A stretch of 15,530 nt of DNA from JBECKX01 sp964468475 (GCA_964468475.1 CAYXUL010000070.1:1-15530); one strand, 5' to 3'. Shown: positions 7,295-15,128, counted from the first letter of the stretch. Notes: generated from the sequence alone by a model not told the origin. Translations and numbers: made by a program.

Positions 7295-8551
7295 TCACTC
7301 CAAAGCAACTTTCGGAAATGCTGCGCTTCTCCCCGCCAGCCAGCCGGTACTCCAGGCGCTTTGGAAATTGTAACCGCCGGTGATGCCGTCGATATCAAGA
7401 ATCTCACCGGCGAAAAAAAGCCCTGAGCAAACTTTGCTTTCCATAGTGCTGAAATCAACTTGTTTCAGCTTCACGCCACCGCAGGTAACGAATTCCTCCT
7501 TGAATTCGCCTTTGCCGGTAACCGCGAAGCTTCCACCAGTCAACTCGTCGGCAAGTTTGTGAAGAGATTCCCGCGTGACCTGCGACCACGTAGTATCAGC
7601 AGAGATTCCGCTCATTTCAGCCAACCTCTCCCAGAATCTATTGGGAAGAGGAAAGGGATTTGAATTGACCAGCCGTTGGCGTGGATGAGTTTCGCGCTGT
7701 TGCCTGCAAGCAGACAATACGTCTTCACTGTTCAGATCCGGCAGCCAACTGATTTTCAGATCTGCCCGGTAACGCGATAAGAACAGCGCTCTGGCACCCC
7801 AGGCGGAAAGTTTGAGAACCGCCGGGCCACTCAAGCCCCAATGAGTTAGCAACGCCGGACCCCGTTCTTCAAACTTCGATTTTCCGGCCATCATCCTGAT
7901 ACGAACATCCTCGAACGATATCCCCTGCAAGCCGTCAACGCGTCTGTCCCGGATTTTGAACGTGAACAACGACGGCACACAGGGGACAATTGTATGTCCC
8001 AGGGCAGCAGCAAGTTTGTAGCCGGGAGGACTGCCGCCGGTGCAGAGAATTAATTTGTCAAAGTGAAGATCAGTCCCTTCCTTGAAGGTCACTCTAAACG
8101 AACCATTCTCTTCTTTGATAATCTGCTTTACGCGCTTTGAGCTGTGAACGGCAGCTCCAGCCTTTCGAGCTGTATCAACCAGACATCTTATCACAGTTTC
8201 GGAATCGTCAGTTATGGGAAACATACGCCCATCCGCCTCACTCTTCAGCTTCACACCATGCTTCGCAAACCACTCTACAGTATCTTTCGCGTTGAATCTC
8301 CTGAAAACGCCCGCCAGTTCCTTGGCGCCTCTGGGATAACCCTCAAGTAGTTCCTCAGGGTCAGTACAGCTATGAGTTACATTGCACCGCCCGCCCCCCG
8401 AAATGCCCACTTTGTACAGCAATTGCCGGGTGGCTTCAAAAATCTCCACACCCGCACTTTTGTTCAACTCCGCGGCGGCGATAGCTGCAAAGAAGCCCGC
8501 CGCACCCCCACCGATGATTGCTACTTTCGGCTTCTTCACAGGGGCAGTCAC
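7295..8551 (-). CDS. NAD(P)/FAD-dependent oxidoreductase, BaiN/HI0933 family
   Basis: A 418-residue flavoprotein, close to the usual family length of about 400. The N-terminal FAD-binding fold shows AIIGGGAAGFFAAIAA (11-26). The family signature GISGGGRCNVTHS (49-61) follows, then LCTGGSPPGYKLAAALGH, GLSGPAVLKLS and the C-terminal EILDIDGITGGYNFQSAWST that closes the FAD site. Members have been linked to flavin-dependent reduction (BaiN in bile-acid dehydroxylation, others uncharacterised); the substrate here is unknown. The start is GTG at 8551, three bases after the TGA of the upstream transporter gene, with GGGGGA just upstream as ribosome binding site, so the two genes form an operon and are probably translationally coupled. 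Confidence 0.92.
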   Translation of the reverse strand: MTAPVKKPKVAIIGGGAAGFFAAIAAAELNKSAGVEIFEATRQLLYKVGISGGGRCNVTHSCTDPEELLEGYPRGAKELAGVFRRFNAKDTVEWFAKHGVKLKSEADGRMFPITDDSETVIRCLVDTARKAGAAVHSSKRVKQIIKEENGSFRVTFKEGTDLHFDKLILCTGGSPPGYKLAAALGHTIVPCVPSLFTFKIRDRRVDGLQGISFEDVRIRMMAGKSKFEERGPALLTHWGLSGPAVLKLSAWGARALFLSRYRADLKISWLPDLNSEDVLSACRQQRETHPRQRLVNSNPFPLPNRFWERLAEMSGISADTTWSQVTRESLHKLADELTGGSFAVTGKGEFKEEFVTCGGVKLKQVDFSTMESKVCSGLFFAGEILDIDGITGGYNFQSAWSTGWLAGRSAAFPKVALE

Positions 8552-8554
8552 TTG

Positions 8555-9763
8555 TCATTCCCCCGCAATCGCCAATACCTGTTTTACTCGATCGGGATTT
8601 ACGAGGAAGGAGAAGCACATGTCGAGAGCCACAATCGCAGCTCCCATGATGAAAGTATTCTGGTACCCGAAAACATCCCACATCACCCCTCCGACCACAG
8701 GTATTATCACTGCGGCGATGTGATTCGTGGTCAAGCCCAGGGATAGCTGTTGTGTCAACTCTCTCTTGGGAGCGATCTTGCGCAGGTAGGAAGACAGCGC
8801 TACGCTCGAGCCAAAGAGAGTATGATCGATGACAAAAAGTCCAATCAGCAAGTAAATTGAAGTAATGTAGGCATATCCGAAAAACACGAATATCAGGATC
8901 AGCGAACTGCCGACCAGCACCTGTCTTTCGCCGATATTCTGGGTCAGATTGCCCAGCTGACGCGTCGTCCAGATCGTGATTGCCGAAGTCGCCAGCAGCA
9001 AGAGCGCGACATACTCCACACTGAGACCCTGATTGGCTACCAACAGAAAAATCGCGAATGTAGTAAAGATGTGCCGGCGACACCCACGCAAGAATGAGAT
9101 AGTGTAGTAAAGCCAGTAATGGCGGTCGACTTTGAATGATTGTTGCTCCGTCGCTATCCGATTCGATTTATATCTGAACGAAAGGATCATGCCGATGACC
9201 ATTATTGCCGCGCCGGCACCTACCAGAATTTCGCGGTAGCCCAGAGTCAACGTCAGTAGAAACACCAGCGCCGTGCCCACCACCCCGGCAACCGATTCCC
9301 AGCTTGCTTCAACGCCTTGCAGCCGCCCCGATTCGCGACCGCGGATGTATCTTAGCAGAAGCGATTGATTCGAACTGACGAAATAGTGGAAGCCTATTGA
9401 CATCACAAATGTCCCCAGGCCCAGCATCCACAGGGAATTTGCCAATCCGGCCATAATCAAACCGACCCCGTTGATTACGATCGAGAGCGTCGCAATACGG
9501 ACTTCGGAGGCCAGCAGCGCGATCAGCCCCATTCCGAAGCCGAGCAGACCGGGAACTTCGCGAACCGCCTGGATGATACCGATTGCGGACGCCGAAGCGT
9601 CAAAGACTTCTTTGCCGTAATTATTGAAAAGTGCTCGCCAAATTGTGAAGGCGAGAATCGTGATGAAGCTGTTAAAGACTATGCCTACGAAGTTAATGCG
9701 TTGCTGGCGAACCATGAGCATAATTACAAAATTCTGCCCGGCGCCGCCAACTTTTTCTCTCAT
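8555..9763 (-). CDS. Major facilitator superfamily transporter
   Basis: This 402-residue, strongly hydrophobic protein has about twelve predicted membrane spans in an MFS layout. Examples are RINFVGIVFNSFITILAF near the start, LLGFGMGLIALLA, TLSIVINGVGLIMAGLA, a central charged loop SFRYKSNRIATEQQSFKVDRHYW between the two six-helix halves, and VLVGSSLILIFVFFGYAYI in the second half. After the fourth span, RYIRGRESGRLQGVEASWES resembles the MFS cytoplasmic loop motifs. The solute cannot be assigned. ATG at 9763 is the longest start; ATG codons at 9721 and 9715, just before the first span, are alternatives, since none has a strong ribosome site. It is the first gene of a two-gene operon with the flavoprotein and is divergent from the ABC operon. 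Confidence 0.85.
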   Translation of the reverse strand: MREKVGGAGQNFVIMLMVRQQRINFVGIVFNSFITILAFTIWRALFNNYGKEVFDASASAIGIIQAVREVPGLLGFGMGLIALLASEVRIATLSIVINGVGLIMAGLANSLWMLGLGTFVMSIGFHYFVSSNQSLLLRYIRGRESGRLQGVEASWESVAGVVGTALVFLLTLTLGYREILVGAGAAIMVIGMILSFRYKSNRIATEQQSFKVDRHYWLYYTISFLRGCRRHIFTTFAIFLLVANQGLSVEYVALLLLATSAITIWTTRQLGNLTQNIGERQVLVGSSLILIFVFFGYAYITSIYLLIGLFVIDHTLFGSSVALSSYLRKIAPKRELTQQLSLGLTTNHIAAVIIPVVGGVMWDVFGYQNTFIMGAAIVALDMCFSFLVNPDRVKQVLAIAGE

Positions 9764-9784
9764 CGGGAACCGACCCGATCCAGG

Positions 9785-9793
9785 ATTGTATCA
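9785..9793 (-). promoter_or_regulatory. Extended -10 promoter element for the MFS-flavoprotein operon
   Basis: On the minus strand TGATACAAT (9793-9785) is an extended -10 element (TGn plus TACAAT). A -35 match is poor, as is common with extended -10 promoters. Transcription would start near 9778, 15 bases before the ATG at 9763. Confidence 0.45.
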
Positions 9794-9801
9794 TTTCAAT
9801 T

Positions 9802-9834
9802 GCAAAGTCTAAGTTGGCAAAGTACTTACTTTGC
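9802..9834. promoter_or_regulatory. Candidate operator: 18-bp perfect palindrome plus an extra half site
   Basis: GCAAAGTA-CT-TACTTTGC (9817-9834) is a perfect inverted repeat with 8-bp arms and a 2-base centre. A third copy of the half site, GCAAAGT, lies at 9802-9808, 15 bases before it. The cluster sits in the 141-base divergent region between the MFS-flavoprotein operon and the ABC operon, just upstream of the minus-strand -10 element. This geometry suits a dimeric regulator controlling one or both operons. No T tract follows, so a terminator is less likely. Confidence 0.5.
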
Positions 9835-9904
9835 GAGGCTAAATGTTTATTAGCTCACGTTTTGTGATTCAATTATTAAAACTAAAAGATGGAGATCGGT
9901 AGAG

Positions 9905-10843
9905 GTGATTGAGGTTGTCAATCTAACCAAACGCTATGGTGAAACTACCGCGGTCAACGACATTTCCTTCTCCGTCCCTACCGGTCAAGTTCTCGGATTC
10001 TTGGGACCAAATGGGGCGGGCAAAACGACCACGGTCAGAATTCTCACCTGTTACATGCCACCCACCGAAGGGCAGATCACGGTCGATGGCCTGGATGTAG
10101 TAGAGCAATCCATGGAGGTGCGCCGGAAGATAGGCTACTTGCCTGAATCGGCGCCGCTCTACACGGAAATGGATGTGCTGGAGTATCTCCGGTTCATCCT
10201 CGAATTGCGCGGTGGAGCCGAGGAAGGCGCGAACCGCAGGATCAGGAAGGTCGTCGATATGTGCGGCCTCGGTGATGTCATCGCTAAAGGAATCAGCGAG
10301 TTGTCGAAAGGTTATCGACAGCGTGTTGGGCTGGCGCAGGCCATGATCCACGATCCGGAACTGCTGGTCCTCGATGAGCCCACCGTCGGACTCGATCCCA
10401 ATCAGATCGTTGAGATCAGGAATCTGATTAAGATGCTGGGACGGGAGAAGACGGTAATCTTGTGCACTCATATCCTGCCTGAAGTGGAAGCCACCTGCGA
10501 TCACGTCATGATCATCAACAAGGGCAAGATCGTTGCCAACGGAACTCCCGATGAATTACAGCACTCGCTGGCGGGGCAGATGGTAATTAACCTTGAAATC
10601 AATCAGTCCCCTGATATCATCCGCGGCCCCCTTGCTGAAGTAGCCGGGGTCGAAGAAGTATCCGCACAGGCTGTCAACGGCACCAGTCACTGCCAGGTTG
10701 TTTGCTCGCAGGGAGTTGACCCGCGAGAAGCGATTTTCCGCAGCGTTGTTGCGAACAACTGGGTCTTGCTGGAAATGAGGCAGTCGGTGTCTTCGCTGGA
10801 AGATGTCTTTAGAGAGCTTACCCGGGGGGAAATCAATGAGTAA
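9905..10843 (+). CDS. ABC transporter ATP-binding protein (GldA/NatA-like)
   Basis: This 312-residue ATPase energises an ABC-2 type membrane complex. All motifs are present: Walker A GPNGAGKTT (34-42), Q-loop region GYLPES (77-82, with Glu in the usual Gln place as in GldA and ABC-2 relatives), signature LSKGY (133-137), Walker B LLVLDEP (153-159) with E158, and switch histidine H189 in CTHILPE. A C-terminal extension (about 225-312) follows, as in drug and gliding type ATPases. The start is GTG at 9905 with GGAG about 8 bases upstream. The gene overlaps the downstream permease by 8 bases. The neighbouring GldF, GldG and DUF4340 genes place it in the gliding-type ABC class, without implying gliding. 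Confidence 0.93.
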   Translation: MIEVVNLTKRYGETTAVNDISFSVPTGQVLGFLGPNGAGKTTTVRILTCYMPPTEGQITVDGLDVVEQSMEVRRKIGYLPESAPLYTEMDVLEYLRFILELRGGAEEGANRRIRKVVDMCGLGDVIAKGISELSKGYRQRVGLAQAMIHDPELLVLDEPTVGLDPNQIVEIRNLIKMLGREKTVILCTHILPEVEATCDHVMIINKGKIVANGTPDELQHSLAGQMVINLEINQSPDIIRGPLAEVAGVEEVSAQAVNGTSHCQVVCSQGVDPREAIFRSVVANNWVLLEMRQSVSSLEDVFRELTRGEINE

Positions 10844-11579
10844 CACGTTAACGATTTTCAAGCGCGAATTGCGCAGCTATTTCAATTCGCCGGTCGCCTA
10901 TATCGTCATCGTGCTTTTCCTGCTTGCTTCGGGAATCGCCTTTGCGAGTACGATATTCATAATCGACAGCGCCGACTTGCGAGTCATTTTTGGGACCATC
11001 TCCGGCTGGATTGAGTATGTCTCACCACCGTTTCTGTTGATGGTCTTTGCACCGGCGATTACGATGCATCTGCTGGCCGAGGAACGTCGTATGGGAACGA
11101 TGGAAATCCTGGTGACGCTGCCGGTCACCGATGAACAAATTGTCATCGGTAAGTACATGGCAGCGTTTATTCTTGCCAGCGTAACCGTGATCCTCACGGC
11201 AGTCAGTTGGATTACGATTGCGATGCTGGGCAATGTCGACAATGGCGCGACATTTGCGGGCTACATTGGACTGCTGCTGACAGCAGGAATCTACATTTCG
11301 ATTGGAATTTTCGCGTCGTCGCTGACATCCAGCCAGATTGTCGCGTTCTTGTTGGCGATCGTAATCTCGCTCGCATTCTATGCGGTGCAATTTTTCATGC
11401 CGATACTGCCTCCTTCGCTAGCGACATTTTTTGAGTTCTCCTCGATTAATTATCACTTGCAGAATATGTCGCGAGGAGTGCTCGACAGTCGGGATCTCAT
11501 CTACTATTTCTCGATGATTTTCTTGTTCCTGTATCTGGCTATTAAGGCAATTGAGTCGAGGAAGTGGAGGTCGGCATAA
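10836..11579 (+). CDS. ABC-2 type permease, GldF-like
   Basis: This is a 247-residue inner-membrane subunit with six predicted spans, beginning at PVAYIVIVLFLLASGIAFA (19-37). The N-terminus SNTLTIFKRELRSYFNSP and the loop AEERRMGTMEILVTLPVTDEQIVIGKY are characteristic of GldF and related ABC-2 permeases. The loop is the likely contact with the ATPase. I chose ATG at 10836, inside the last codons of the ATPase gene, because a GGGGGG ribosome site lies 6 bases upstream; an upstream in-frame start at 10803 would add 11 residues that belong to the ATPase reading region. The stop TAA shares one base with the next ATG. It probably works as a homodimer or with the GldG-like protein. Confidence 0.9.
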   Translation: MSNTLTIFKRELRSYFNSPVAYIVIVLFLLASGIAFASTIFIIDSADLRVIFGTISGWIEYVSPPFLLMVFAPAITMHLLAEERRMGTMEILVTLPVTDEQIVIGKYMAAFILASVTVILTAVSWITIAMLGNVDNGATFAGYIGLLLTAGIYISIGIFASSLTSSQIVAFLLAIVISLAFYAVQFFMPILPPSLATFFEFSSINYHLQNMSRGVLDSRDLIYYFSMIFLFLYLAIKAIESRKWRSA

Positions 11580-13162
11580 TGAAAAAGAAATTAGCGTTCA
11601 CAGGCATTTCGTCGATCGTCATCATCATTGTAATTGTGATCGTCGTAAACCTGATCTCAGTGAACGTCTTCGGGCGTGTTGACCTCTCTGAGGGTCATAT
11701 TTACTCATTGAGTCAATCGTCGAAAGACATAGTGAATTCGCTCGATGATCGAGTCACCATCAAATGCTATTTCTCGGAGGATCTGCCACCGCGTATTGCA
11801 ACCTACCGCCGCTATGTCAAGGATCAATTGGACGAATACAAGGCCTATGCCGGTGACAAGCTGAATTACTCCTTCATCGATCCGGCCAAGAGCGGCAAGC
11901 AACAGGAGGCGCGTGCCTATGGAATCCCGGCGATTCCGGCGCAGACGCTGGCCAAAGATAAATTCGAGATCAAGCAGGTCTATCTCGGCATGGTAATCCT
12001 CTACGGCGATAAACATGAAGTGCTTCCGGTTATTCAAAACCTCAGCACTCTTGAGTACGAGATTACCCGCGCCATCAAGAAACTCACCAGCAGCACGATA
12101 CCCGTGGTCGCATTCACGACGGGCCATGGCGAACTGTCGCGTGATAAAGACCTGACCTATGTCGATCAGGCGCTCTCGAAAGAGTACACCCTGCGCACCT
12201 TGAATCTGAGTAAGCTGGCAGATATTCCGGCTGACGTACAGGTGCTCTATGTAATTGGCCCTAAGCAACCGTTCAGCCAGTGGGAGCTTTACCTGCTTGA
12301 TCAGTTCCTGATGCGTGGCGGGCGCCTCGGTCTGTTGATAGATTATATCGATGCTGACGTACAGCATGGCAGAGCGCAGCCAACCAAGCTTGGCTTTGAC
12401 AAGTTTCTGGCCAACTACGGTATCGCGGTCAAACCCGGCATGGTAATCGATGTTCAGAACTCGCAGATTTCTGTCACTCAGCAGCAGGGCCCGTTCCGGT
12501 TCCAGAGCCTGAAGGAGTATCCTTTCTTCCCGAAGATTACTCATCTCTCAGATAAGAACCTGATTGTCAAAGACCTTGAATCGATGAATATGATCTTTGC
12601 GTCTCCGCTTGATACCACCAAGTTCAAGACCGATGACAGTTTGCACTACGACGTGCTGGCTTACACCTCCGAGAAGTCGGGCGTGCTGCAGCCGCCGTAT
12701 GACATCAGCCCGATGCGCGACTGGCAGCGCAGCGATTTCAATGCCGCGCCGCAGCCGATGGGTGTGGCGGTCACCGGCAAGTTCACGAGTTACTTTGCCG
12801 GCAGACAGAAACCGGCGATGGACACTGTTATGGCCAACCCGATCGAAGCACCGAAACTCGATTCCGGCAGCCAGGGCAGGCTCGTTTTCTGGCCTGATGC
12901 TGATTTTGTATCAGACCAGGTGCTGCGCGATCAGTCGAATCTCGTGATGTTCCAGAACATGACCGATTGGCTGGCGCAGTCGCAGGGGCTGATCGCTATC
13001 CGCTCCAAGAATGTGACTTCCCGACCATTGAACGAAGTTGGAGACAGCACGCGCACGTTCGTCAAGTTCGTTAACATTTTCGCCTTGCCGATACTGGTGA
13101 TTATCTTCGGAACGGCGCGCTGGCAGATTCGCAAGCAGAATCGCAGGAGGCAGTTGCTGTGA
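11579..13162 (+). CDS. GldG-like ABC transporter auxiliary protein
   Basis: A 527-residue protein of the GldG/ABC_transp_aux family. An N-terminal membrane anchor (SSIVIIIVIVIVVNLISVNV, about 11-30) is followed by the conserved start of the periplasmic part, RVDLSEGHIYSLSQSSKDIV. The fold continues with a motif TGHGE (181-185) typical of the family, and the protein ends in a second membrane span (about 497-512) plus a basic tail RKQNRRRQLL. The bulk therefore lies in the periplasm. Family members accompany GldF-type permeases; their biochemical role is unsettled. ATG at 11579 overlaps the permease stop (TAATG), with GGAGG about 10 bases upstream; an in-frame GTG or ATG at 11564 is less likely. 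The stop TGA overlaps the GTG of the next gene by four bases. Confidence 0.9.
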   Translation: MKKKLAFTGISSIVIIIVIVIVVNLISVNVFGRVDLSEGHIYSLSQSSKDIVNSLDDRVTIKCYFSEDLPPRIATYRRYVKDQLDEYKAYAGDKLNYSFIDPAKSGKQQEARAYGIPAIPAQTLAKDKFEIKQVYLGMVILYGDKHEVLPVIQNLSTLEYEITRAIKKLTSSTIPVVAFTTGHGELSRDKDLTYVDQALSKEYTLRTLNLSKLADIPADVQVLYVIGPKQPFSQWELYLLDQFLMRGGRLGLLIDYIDADVQHGRAQPTKLGFDKFLANYGIAVKPGMVIDVQNSQISVTQQQGPFRFQSLKEYPFFPKITHLSDKNLIVKDLESMNMIFASPLDTTKFKTDDSLHYDVLAYTSEKSGVLQPPYDISPMRDWQRSDFNAAPQPMGVAVTGKFTSYFAGRQKPAMDTVMANPIEAPKLDSGSQGRLVFWPDADFVSDQVLRDQSNLVMFQNMTDWLAQSQGLIAIRSKNVTSRPLNEVGDSTRTFVKFVNIFALPILVIIFGTARWQIRKQNRRRQLL

Positions 13163-14100
13163 GTAAGTCGCTTACTATTTTGGTTGTTATTCTGATTGCA
13201 TTGTTCGCAGTCTATTATCTCGTATCGAAGTCCGAGAAAGCAGAATTCCGCGGCAAGAAGATCGAGAACTTTGTCGGACTCGACTCCAGCGCGGTGAATC
13301 AAATAACGATCACCACGCGCGACTCGACAGTCTCGTTCAAAAAATCGGGCGGTGAATGGATGGTCGAGCAGTACGGCAAATTCAGGCCGGTCGAGCCCGG
13401 TGTGGCTAATGAAATCGTCAGACTCGCATCTGATCTCTCTGTTGGTCCAATTGTCAGCTCCAATCCCGACAAGCAAGCCCTCTACCAGGTAGATTCAACT
13501 GCGGGGCGCTTGATAACGTTCTCTCGAGATGGTGCCAGGCAAGGAGAGCTGATTGTCGGCAAGAGTGGGGCAGATTTTCAGTCGAGCTACGTTCGCCTGC
13601 CGGGGTCTGACGACGTCTATCTGGCCTCGCACAACATCACCCGGCTGGTGCAAAGGCCCGTCGATCAGTTTCGCGACAAGGCCGTGATTAAGCTTGATCC
13701 CGGGCAGATCAAAGGGATCAAGGTCTCATCGCATGACTACAACTTCACGGCAGCGTCGGGTGACTCGCTTTGGGAGCTAACTACCAAGGGAGGAAAGAGC
13801 GCGACAATCCCTCAGCAACAAATGCAGAGTTGGCTTGCGCAGATAGCGAATTTGAGGGTGAACTCATTTCTCTCACCTGATTCGGCGGCCAGTATCGATT
13901 TCAGTAAACCGACTGCGGAAGTCGAGATTTCTGTAAGCGGCAGTAATCCGGTGACAATTCAGCTTCTCAAAGCCGGCAAGGAGGCCTCCGACTATTTCCT
14001 CAAGACATCCTTGTCGGATGAGCTCTACTCGGTGCGCGAGTGGGTTTATAAAGGACTTATCAAGGATCCAAAGACCCTCGGTCTGAAGGATGCCGCCTAG
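13159..14100 (+). CDS. DUF4340 domain protein, membrane anchored
   Basis: This 313-residue protein has one N-terminal membrane anchor (LTILVVILIALFAVYYLV, 5-22) and a long periplasmic part. That part shows two related blocks, about 40-100 (VNQITITTRDSTVSFKKSGG, then EWMVE) and about 175-235 (IKGIKVSSHDYNFTAASGD, then LWELT), each with a beta strand, an aromatic W and a helix. This is the pattern of DUF4340 domains found next to GldG-like genes. The start is GTG at 13159, overlapping the GldG-like stop (GTGA), with a perfect AGGAGG 9-14 bases upstream. It is the fourth gene of the operon and presumably part of the same membrane complex. The function is unknown in the literature I can recall. 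Confidence 0.85.
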   Translation: MSKSLTILVVILIALFAVYYLVSKSEKAEFRGKKIENFVGLDSSAVNQITITTRDSTVSFKKSGGEWMVEQYGKFRPVEPGVANEIVRLASDLSVGPIVSSNPDKQALYQVDSTAGRLITFSRDGARQGELIVGKSGADFQSSYVRLPGSDDVYLASHNITRLVQRPVDQFRDKAVIKLDPGQIKGIKVSSHDYNFTAASGDSLWELTTKGGKSATIPQQQMQSWLAQIANLRVNSFLSPDSAASIDFSKPTAEVEISVSGSNPVTIQLLKAGKEASDYFLKTSLSDELYSVREWVYKGLIKDPKTLGLKDAA

Positions 14101-14126
14101 GCGGGCACCAGGTTAAGGGAGGGTAG

Positions 14127-14774
14127 TTGAACCGAAAAAAGGCTGACCGCTATCTGCAGCTGCTTAAGAAGGAATATCCGCTGCCCAAGACGGCGTTGAA
14201 GTATCGTTCTGCGGTGCAGCTGGCGGTTTCAGTGATTTTGTCTGCTCAGGCCACCGATAAAATCGTGAACCTGGTAACGCGCGAACTTTACAAGAAATAT
14301 CGCACCGTCTCCGATTTCGCCGACGCGAATCTTGCGACCTTTGAGCAGGAGATAAGACAGATTGGTCTCTATCGCGCCAAGGCGAAGAACATCATTGCGA
14401 TGGCACGGATGCTGCGCGAACAATACAATTCCCGCATGCCGAAATCGATTGCCGAATTGCAGAAGCTACCCGGCGTCGGCCGCAAGAGCGCCAATGTAAT
14501 CCAGGGAGTTCTTTTCGGAGACGCTGAGGGCATCGCGGTAGATACTCATGTCACGCGCCTCTCCGGACGGCTCGGACTCTCCAGGTACAAGGATCCCCGC
14601 AAAATCGAGGAAGACCTCAAGGAGTGGTTTGCTCAAAAGGAATGGGTGGACGTATCCCATCTCTTGATTCTGCACGGACGAAATATCTGCGATGCCCGTA
14701 GGCCGCGCTGCTCGATTTGCAGCCTGAACAAACTTTGCCCTCAGATCGGCGTAACTGAAAAACAGCGGGCTTAA
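14127..14774 (+). CDS. nth: Endonuclease III
   Basis: This 215-residue base-excision repair glycosylase/AP lyase removes oxidised pyrimidines. It matches E. coli Nth (211 residues) almost position for position: LSAQATD (39-45), helix-hairpin-helix LPGVGRKSANV (114-124) with catalytic K120, catalytic aspartate D139 in AVDTHV, and the iron-sulfur ligands C188, C195, C198, C204 in the exact C-x6-C-x2-C-x5-C spacing. The start is TTG at 14127, supported by GGGAGG 5-10 bases upstream; a later ATG would remove conserved N-terminal sequence. It lies 26 bases after the DUF4340 stop and may be the last gene of that transcript, though its function is unrelated. Confidence 0.97.
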   Translation: MNRKKADRYLQLLKKEYPLPKTALKYRSAVQLAVSVILSAQATDKIVNLVTRELYKKYRTVSDFADANLATFEQEIRQIGLYRAKAKNIIAMARMLREQYNSRMPKSIAELQKLPGVGRKSANVIQGVLFGDAEGIAVDTHVTRLSGRLGLSRYKDPRKIEEDLKEWFAQKEWVDVSHLLILHGRNICDARRPRCSICSLNKLCPQIGVTEKQRA

Positions 14775-14808
14775 CCGGGGCAGGGTACGCCGTTAATCGA
14801 GAAAAAAC

Positions 14809-14835
14809 TTGCGCAGGTAGCGGCTTTCCTATTAT
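14809..14835 (+). promoter_or_regulatory. Possible tRNA-Gly promoter
   Basis: TTGCGC (14809-14814) and TATTAT (14830-14835) are 15 bases apart (16 if CTTGCG is used). Initiation near 14842 would put the GCAGGAGTC hairpin in the 5' leader of the tRNA-Gly precursor. Confidence 0.4.
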
Positions 14836-14846
14836 TAATCGATTCC

Positions 14847-14873
14847 CGTAGGGCAGGAGTCTCCGACTCCTGC
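14847..14873. repeat. REP-like inverted repeat
   Basis: GCAGGAGTC (14853-14861) and GACTCCTGC (14865-14873) form a perfect 9-bp stem with the 3-base loop TCC, preceded by CCGTAGG. This compact, symmetric form is typical of interspersed REP-type elements that recur many times in a genome. Only one copy is in the window. The short A run after it (GAAAA) would be a T tract on the minus strand's upstream side, so it is not a plus-strand terminator. Confidence 0.5.
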
Positions 14874-14886
14874 GAAAACGGATCAC

Positions 14887-14959
14887 GCGGGAGTAACTCA
14901 GCTGGTAGAGTCACAGCCTTCCAAGCTGTTGGTCGCGGGTTCGAGTCCCGTCTCCCGCT
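14887..14959 (+). tRNA. tRNA-Gly (TCC anticodon)
   Basis: Acceptor GCGGGAG (14887-14893) pairs with CTCCCGC (14952-14958); base 14959 is the discriminator T. D arm ACTC/GAGT; anticodon stem ACAGC/GCTGT with loop CTTCCAA, anticodon TCC at 14920-14922; T arm GCGGG-TTCGAGT-CCCGT. CCA is not encoded. A run of six T begins at 14959, which could end transcription immediately after the tRNA. Confidence 0.96.
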
Positions 14960-14973
14960 TTTTTATGCCTACT

Positions 14974-15061
14974 GACCTTCTGTAGTGGTGTTAAAGGCTA
15001 CCTGATCTGAAACGTGCATGTGAGCAGCCTGATAGGGGTGAGCCGGGATGTGTAGAAGGTC
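14974..15061 (+). other. Gene-free spacer with a possible structured RNA
   Basis: The 363 bases between tRNA-Gly and tRNA-Thr contain no convincing protein gene. The first part is bounded by an 8-bp inverted repeat, GACCTTCT (14974-14981) and AGAAGGTC (15054-15061). Inside it AGGCT (14995-14999) can pair with AGCCT (15026-15030). The whole could fold as an 88-base branched RNA, but I do not recognise a known family and no promoter is evident. The rest of the spacer holds the tuf promoter and leader described separately. Confidence 0.25.
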
Positions 15062-15128
15062 TAACAACGGGCAATTTGTATTGAGTTGCCTAACCCAACT
15101 TTTTCACCACAAATCGCCAAAATACCCC

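Noticed and set aside
8436..9083. 215-codon minus-strand frame overlapping the MFS and flavoprotein genes
   Set aside because: It is an out-of-frame shadow: composition is Ser/Arg/Gly-rich with no domain, and the overlapped frames encode well-supported proteins.
11705..12544. 279-codon frame antisense to the GldG-like gene
   Set aside because: Antisense shadow of a conserved gene, with no recognisable motif and no ribosome site.
9905..14100. Proof of gliding motility or type IX secretion
   Set aside because: GldA/F/G-like sets occur in non-gliding bacteria and no gldK-N, sprA or porV gene is present in the window.
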